Of a stretch of 10,532 bases of DNA, positions 6,885 through 10,532 are shown piece after piece. The position numbers and the translations under genes were made by a program. The stretch is from JANNRW01 sp031401815 (GTDB lineage: Bacteria; Desulfobacterota; Desulfuromonadia; Geobacterales; DSM-12255). Location: contig JANNRW010000430.1 in NCBI GenBank assembly GCA_031401815.1, positions 1-10,532 of the forward strand, written 5' to 3'. Each line of letters starts with the position of its first letter. Positions within the stretch are counted from its first letter, which is position 1. The notes under the pieces are model-generated. The model did not search any database, was not told the origin of the DNA, and was given only the letters and a program-made list of their open reading frames with translations.

Positions 6885-8711
6885 CTAATCCGTTGGTACC
6901 AGGCCACTTAACCTCGATTTCAGCCGCTCTGCAAGGACAGGATCAACCAGCCAGAGAATCTGCTGCTGCTCTGCGATTGTTCGATAATCACCCATTCCAG
7001 CCGACACAATAGCCAGATTAAAGTAGGCAATCCCCAGAGAAGGACTGTACCCTGCAGCATTACGGTAATTTTCAGCCGCCTTGGGGAAATTACCGGTTAT
7101 CTCATAGGCAAGTCCCAGGCTATTATTCACCTCTCCCAGCCACCTGCTGACTACTCTGTCTTCAATTGCTCTGGGATCTTTGAATACTTCAGCGGTTCTG
7201 TTGAATCGATCCTTATAGACCCCTAGCAGATCAATTGCTATACCGAGATTGTTCCAGGCATCCGGTTTTGAAGGATCAAGCTCAATTGATTTTATCAAAG
7301 CAAATAGCGCCTTTTTCCCCTCTCTCTGCTTTATAAGTGCCCCTCCAAAATTATTCCAGGCGCGTGCACTTCCAGGTTTTTTTGCTGTTGCATCCTCCCA
7401 CAAGGTCTTATCATTCGTCCAAACCAGGTTTCGTTTCCAGGTTGCTCCTGCCAAAACTAGTGCAATTGACAGAAAACCGAGCAGTACTTTCTGGCTGATA
7501 TTTAAACTCCCATACCTCCAGCCAAGAGATAGTCCAAATGAGCTTACAGCCATGATAAATCCTACTGACGGCAGATAAACTCTATGCTCGAAGATCAAAT
7601 CAATTATAGGGAGAACAGACGATTCGACCGATAGCGTCAAAAAAAACCATAATATTCCAAATGCACTTAATCTTAAATACTTATTCCCGCCTCTGTATGC
7701 AAAAATCAACCAGAGTGCAAAGCATATCATTGTCAATATCAGCAGAAATGATGCAAAAACTCTCCACTCCAAGAAGCTGTGTGAAAGAGCGTAATCATAA
7801 TCAACACTCTGATTTACAGGAAACAGCAGTAAGCGAATATATGTTACAATCACTCGCAACTGTGTAAGAAAGTAATCACTTCTCGAAGTAATAGTCTGAA
7901 TCCTGGTTATATCATCAAGTTTTGAAATGATATTATCTACTGCAATATAACCCGATGAAAACTTGACCAGAATAATAGTAATTGAAGATAAGGCGGCTAC
8001 AACAAGTCCGATAATTTTGGCTCTTTTCAAATCAAAGAAGGCAAATTCAACAAGCACTATTACCACCGGCAATGTATAAGCAATCTCTTTGGTATAAAAA
8101 GCAAGCAGCCCGGCAAGCAGAGCGGCTGCAAACCAGCCGCACTCTGCACAAAAGGATCTTTCTGAGCTATGCTGAATTACTCTTCCCCTCAGATAGCAGA
8201 CAATGGAGGCAAGAACAAGTAGTGTAGCCAGGGAAGCAAATCTTTGTACTATATAAGTAACCGCCTGCGTCTGCACCGGGTGAACTACGAAGAGAAGAGC
8301 CGAAATAAAAGGGATCGAAAGAGAGTTTTCTTTCACCTCCTGCTCACTTTTAAAATATGGAGCGCTAAGAAGAAGAGTGATCAGGGCATAAACAAGAAAT
8401 CCTGCGCTTATGTGAATAAAAATATTTACCAGGTGATATCCGATAACATTGGTGCCGGAAATGAAATAGTTCAATTGGAATGTAAATATACCGAAGGCTC
8501 GCCTTGACTGTAAAGCCTGCTTGAATCCTGAAACATTGAACTCTTTTACCACAGGATTGTTGACAATGTTTACAATGTCATCAAAATTAAACGACATTTG
8601 AAATGTATTACTATAGGCAATGAGCCCTGTGATTGCTATAAAGAGTAATCTTAAATATGCTGCCTCTCGTGATGAGCATAGTTTAATTATTTTTGAATCT
8701 GTTGAGATCAT
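6885..8711 (-). CDS. TMTC-like GT-C membrane protein with C-terminal TPRs
   Basis: This 608-aa inner-membrane protein has about 11 hydrophobic helices over residues 20-425, then a soluble, probably periplasmic tail (430-608) of tetratricopeptide repeats: AWNNFGGALIKQREGKKALF (451-470), AWNNLGIAIDLLG (485-497), NNSLGLAYEITGNFPKAAEN (529-548) and AYFNLAIVSAGMGD (562-575). The first large loop holds FNFDDIVNIVNNP (41-53), whose acidic pair D44-D45 is the GT-C catalytic-type motif. HPVQTQAVTYIVQRFASLAT (144-163) and EHRVYLPSVGF (375-385) are the hallmarks shared with eukaryotic TMTC O-mannosyltransferases and their bacterial relatives. It therefore probably transfers a sugar from a polyprenyl-phosphate donor to a protein or glycan outside the cytoplasm, consistent with the two DPM-like genes downstream. 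The start is ATG 8711, with an AAGTGGA-type site. As the first gene, it sits under the extended -10 promoter. The acceptor is unknown. Confidence 0.83.
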   Translation of the reverse strand: MISTDSKIIKLCSSREAAYLRLLFIAITGLIAYSNTFQMSFNFDDIVNIVNNPVVKEFNVSGFKQALQSRRAFGIFTFQLNYFISGTNVIGYHLVNIFIHISAGFLVYALITLLLSAPYFKSEQEVKENSLSIPFISALLFVVHPVQTQAVTYIVQRFASLATLLVLASIVCYLRGRVIQHSSERSFCAECGWFAAALLAGLLAFYTKEIAYTLPVVIVLVEFAFFDLKRAKIIGLVVAALSSITIILVKFSSGYIAVDNIISKLDDITRIQTITSRSDYFLTQLRVIVTYIRLLLFPVNQSVDYDYALSHSFLEWRVFASFLLILTMICFALWLIFAYRGGNKYLRLSAFGILWFFLTLSVESSVLPIIDLIFEHRVYLPSVGFIMAVSSFGLSLGWRYGSLNISQKVLLGFLSIALVLAGATWKRNLVWTNDKTLWEDATAKKPGSARAWNNFGGALIKQREGKKALFALIKSIELDPSKPDAWNNLGIAIDLLGVYKDRFNRTAEVFKDPRAIEDRVVSRWLGEVNNSLGLAYEITGNFPKAAENYRNAAGYSPSLGIAYFNLAIVSAGMGDYRTIAEQQQILWLVDPVLAERLKSRLSGLVPTD

Positions 8712-8742
8712 TATATTCCACTTAGCTATTTAATGATTTTTC

Positions 8743-8751
8743 ACTATACCA
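8743..8751 (-). promoter_or_regulatory. extended -10 promoter for the glycan operon
   Basis: The minus strand reads TGGTATAGT, an extended -10 (TGn-TATAGT) with one mismatch to TATAAT. It is placed so that transcription would begin near 8736, about 25 bases before the first gene's ATG. The -35 region is poor (TTTCGT 16 bases upstream), which is tolerated by extended -10 promoters. It is the best promoter candidate for the eight-gene run. Confidence 0.45.
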
Positions 8752-8795
8752 GCTTTTGAGTGTCACGAAACTTTTTTGTAATAGTACATCTTTTT

Positions 8796-8900
8796 TTGGC
8801 TTGACTCCATTAAGCAATAAATATTTGGCGCAGATTTATTGTCGATTTTATGGCGTTTTTCTAACCTGAATGATTTCAGGTTGATTATATTTCAAGCCAA
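8796..8900. repeat. nested inverted repeats in the divergent intergenic region
   Basis: Three perfect inverted repeats nest without crossing. The outer arms are TTGGCTTGA (8796-8804) and TCAAGCCAA (8892-8900). Inside lie CAATAAAT (8815-8822) with ATTTATTG (8834-8841), and AACCTGAA (8863-8870) with TTCAGGTT (8875-8882) around TGAT. A transcript of either strand could fold as a closing stem with two hairpins. TTGACT also occurs at 8801 and at 8901, exactly 100 bases apart. This could be a structured leader RNA, a small RNA or paired operator sites. The region is AT-rich, so part may be chance. The 258-base gap 8712-8969 otherwise holds only the two promoter candidates. Confidence 0.4.
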
Positions 8901-8927
8901 TTGACTTTTTTCCTCTGACAACATAAT
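8901..8927 (+). promoter_or_regulatory. putative sigma-70 promoter for the membrane protein-hflX pair
   Basis: TTGACT (8901-8906) and CATAAT (8922-8927) match five and five of six consensus bases... counted as TTGAC of TTGACA and ATAAT of TATAAT, with a slightly short 15-base spacer. Transcription would start near 8934, about 36 bases before ATG 8970. The -35 box directly abuts the outer arm of the inverted repeat ending at 8900. Confidence 0.4.
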
Positions 8928-8969
8928 GTTTATAGAAACAACTCAGATCAATACAAGGAATATTCATAA

Positions 8970-9206
8970 ATGGAACTTTTTGGTGGACTGATGGTTTTGA
9001 TGTGGATGATCGGCTTCTTTCTTACCGTCATCTGGTTTGTCCTCCCTTTTGTAATTTTCAGCATTAAAGCTCGCATTGAGGAGACCTTATACAAGGTCGA
9101 ATTACTTGATAATCGTCTCGCATCTATCGAAAGACATCTTGTGAACTATAAAGCGTTACCGATGTCCACTCATCCTGATATTGCTGCCCCCGGGAATGGG
9201 ATCTGA
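8970..9206 (+). CDS. small single-helix membrane protein, unknown function
   Basis: I do not recognise a named family. The 78-aa product starts MELFGGLMVLMWMIGFFLTV and has one long hydrophobic stretch (about 7-32, perhaps a helical hairpin). A charged amphipathic segment IEETLYKVELLDNRLASIERHL (35-56) follows, with spaced hydrophobics suited to a short coiled coil, then a polar tail. The arrangement suggests an inner-membrane anchor that self-associates or binds a partner. AAGGA at 8955-8959 lies ten bases before ATG 8970. It precedes hflX by a short gap on the same strand, so the two were probably co-transcribed. Coding use is plausible: it has a ribosome site, a promoter candidate and no competing frame. 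Function is unknown. Confidence 0.65.
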   Translation: MELFGGLMVLMWMIGFFLTVIWFVLPFVIFSIKARIEETLYKVELLDNRLASIERHLVNYKALPMSTHPDIAAPGNGI

Positions 9207-9232
9207 TTTCTATCTTCCTGAACTACAGTTAG

Positions 9233-10360
9233 TTGAATAAGGAGACTTCTATTAAACAGCTTTACGGTAATCTCACCGGACTGAAACCCAATCAAACAAA
9301 AACTCTTGAACGTTTATATCGAAAAAGAGTCCCTAATAATGAAATTATCTCCTCTGATTTAGCTCGAAATCTCATTTCAATTTCCAGCGAGATCGGTCGT
9401 CAGTTGGCTCTCATAATCAGCAGATCAGGAATCATTGAGTTCGTAATTATTGGTGATGATAGATCAATTTTAATTCCTGATTTAATTGACTTTCCATTAG
9501 GCAGAAAACTGCTTCGTGGAGTCAGGCTTATACATACCCATCTTCACAGGGAACCACTGAACACTGACGACTTTAATGATCTACTGCTGTTAAGATTTGA
9601 TCTCATTGCAGCTTTATCCTCTCAGGGATCAAGTTTTTTACATGTCAACATTCAGACGGCACATCTACTCCCTCAATCAAATCCAGCTCTGCCATACAAG
9701 GTTAATTCCATAATTGATCTGGCAGATATTCAGTCTGATTTTGATTCATTCATTATTGCTCTGGAATTTGAGCTGGAGAGAACTCTCTCTACCGGAAAAT
9801 CAGTTGATTCAGGAACTGAGAAGGCCATCCTGGTATCTGTCTCTTCTAATTCCAAATATGACTTTAAGGACTCTTTGGATGAACTCTCAGAGCTTGCCCG
9901 GACTGCCGGGATAACGGTTCTTGATTCAGTTTCTCAAAGACCACGCAACTTATCTCCCAAGTTTCTTATGGGTGAAGGAAAAGTTCGTGAATTGATAATT
10001 CACGCACTTCATCTTGGATCCTCTATGATTATCTTCGATCAAGAGCTAACCCCAGCACAGATTCGCTCAATTTCAGATATAACTGAATTAAAGGTTATCG
10101 ACAGAAGTCAATTGATCCTGGATATTTTTGCCCGTAGAGCAACTACACTTGATGGGAAGGTTCAGGTTGAATTAGCGCAACTTAAATATATATTACCACG
10201 TCTCTCTGGCAAAGGCGTTCATATGTCGAGACTGATGGGGGGTATCGGAGGGCGCGGCCCAGGAGAGACGAAGCTTGAACTTGATCGCAGACGCATCAGA
10301 GATCGAATTGCCAAGCTCGAGAAAGAACTTCTTGCTCTTTCCGATGGTCGTTATCAGAGA
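9233..10360 (+). pseudogene. hflX: HflX ribosome-splitting GTPase, cut off before its G domain by an IS21 element
   Basis: HflX binds the large ribosomal subunit and rescues stalled ribosomes by GTP-dependent splitting. This gene keeps only the N-terminal parts, 376 codons from TTG 9233. There is a long-form extension (about 8-190) and an HflX N-terminal domain (195-330) with LDELSELARTAGITVLDSVSQ (215-235), KFLMGEGKV (243-251), IIFDQELTPAQIRSI (266-280), VIDRSQLILDIFARRA (288-303) and VELAQLKYILPRL (312-324). The glycine-rich GGIGGRGPGETKLELDRRRI (336-355) and the start of the coiled linker follow. The P-loop GTPase domain that should come next is absent: at 10361 an insertion sequence begins and adds 12 foreign codons to a TGA at 10397. 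The start is uncertain: TTG 9233 or ATT 9251 (better ribosome site). The product can no longer hydrolyse GTP. Confidence 0.88.
9239..9244 (+). promoter_or_regulatory. Shine-Dalgarno pointing to an ATT codon of hflX
   Basis: AAGGAG at 9239-9244 is a strong ribosome site, six bases before ATT at 9251. ATT is also where HflX homology begins (KQLYGN follows). The nearest regular alternative start, TTG 9233, lies upstream of this site and has no good Shine-Dalgarno of its own. So either ATT is used as a rare start or an ancestral ATG has mutated. Confidence 0.5.
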
Positions 10361-10362
10361 TG

Positions 10363-10446
10363 TGATTTTTCAAGACCATTCCCCCACTTTTTGACCTGAT
10401 TTTTCAGAAGCATTCCCCCACCCAATTTTCAAGAGCATTCCCCCAC
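10363..10446 (+). repeat. three terminal repeats of the IS21 element
   Basis: The copies lie at 10363-10387, 10397-10421 and 10424-10446. All share TTTTCA followed three to five bases later by CATTCCCCCAC; the first two also begin TGATTTTTCA. The core spacing is 34 then 25 bases. These are the probable transposase-binding sites of the left end. Confidence 0.8.
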
Positions 10447-10519
10447 CCACGGCAGGATTCTCACCCGGCGCTCTGTACAACCTGTAGCATAGTTACTTCA
10501 TAAATTCATGGAGGAAGCG

Positions 10520-10532
10520 ATGGCACACAAGG
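10520..10532 (+). CDS. istA: istA transposase, N-terminal codons only
   Basis: ATG GCA CAC AAG at 10520, reading MAHK, follows GGAGG (10510-10514) at a proper distance and lies just inside the left end of the IS21-type element. IstA proteins often begin with a short basic leader of this kind before an HTH. Only four complete codons are visible, so the call rests on position in the element. ATG 10508 is an upstream alternative but has no ribosome site. Confidence 0.55.

Larger units (their letters stand above)
10361..10532 (+). mobile_element. left end of an IS21-family insertion sequence
   Basis: The element appears to start at TGTGATTTTT (10361), exactly where the HflX reading frame stops matching its family. 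It carries three related copies of a sequence ending CATTCCCCCAC (10363-10446). Multiple terminal repeats with a TG end are typical of IS21 elements, whose transposase IstA binds them. A leader of about 70 bases then leads to the istA start at 10520. Only the left end is in the window; the target duplication (4-8 bases, within the bases just before 10361) and the right end cannot be checked. It is inserted in the same direction as hflX. Confidence 0.8.

Noticed and set aside
8863..8882. The AACCTGAA/TTCAGGTT hairpin as a transcription terminator
   Set aside because: Neither strand has a T-run directly after the stem, and it lies between divergent starts where no gene ends.
1..10532. tRNA or rRNA genes, CRISPR arrays, phage or toxin-antitoxin genes
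   Set aside because: No cloverleaf, rRNA segment, regularly spaced repeat array or matching protein was seen on either strand.

Overview
The window looks like a surface-polysaccharide (exopolysaccharide, LPS or nonulosonic-acid type glycan) locus from a Gram-negative bacterium. It probably comes from the Desulfuromonadota/Geobacter-like deltaproteobacteria, judged from the long-form HflX and the style of the glycan genes. That assignment is recognition-based and only moderately sure. The right edge runs into a mobile element.

Left and centre (1-8711, all minus strand): eight closely packed genes are transcribed right to left, probably as one operon from an extended -10 promoter at 8743-8751. 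In order of transcription they encode: a TMTC-like multi-spanning GT-C membrane protein with C-terminal TPRs; a DPM1-like family 2 glycosyltransferase; a DUF2304 three-helix membrane protein; a GtrB/ArnC-like family 2 glycosyltransferase with two C-terminal helices; a family 4 glycosyltransferase; a winged-helix regulator with an extra C-terminal Rossmann-like domain; a PseB/FlaA1-type UDP-GlcNAc 4,6-dehydratase; an RmlD-like reductase interrupted by one in-frame TGA; and a NeuB-family synthase that ends early in its SAF domain. The two polyprenyl-phosphate-type GT2 enzymes could supply lipid-linked sugars to the GT-C membrane protein. The dehydratase, reductase and NeuB proteins make a modified sugar, possibly a nonulosonic acid.

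Centre-right (8712-8969): this divergent intergenic region is AT-rich and holds an unexpectedly ordered set of inverted repeats, with two hairpins nested inside a 9-bp outer stem. It also holds putative promoters on both strands.

Right (8970-10532, plus strand): a 78-aa single-helix membrane protein is followed by an hflX gene. HflX is cut at 10360, before its GTPase domain, by the left end of an IS21-family insertion sequence (terminal repeats at 10363-10446, istA start at 10520). The hflX start is also odd: the best Shine-Dalgarno points to an ATT codon.

The most interesting points are: (1) two matching 15-bp palindromes, GTTCAT-N3-RTGAAC, bracketing the regulator's start, which look like autoregulatory operators; (2) the regulator's fused sensor-like domain; (3) the nested inverted repeats at 8796-8900; and (4) accumulated lesions (rmlD nonsense, possible neuB truncation, hflX insertion and start-codon change), which suggest a locus undergoing decay or phase loss. 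I see no convincing wholly new system, but the regulator with its palindromes is a good candidate for an undescribed local control circuit.
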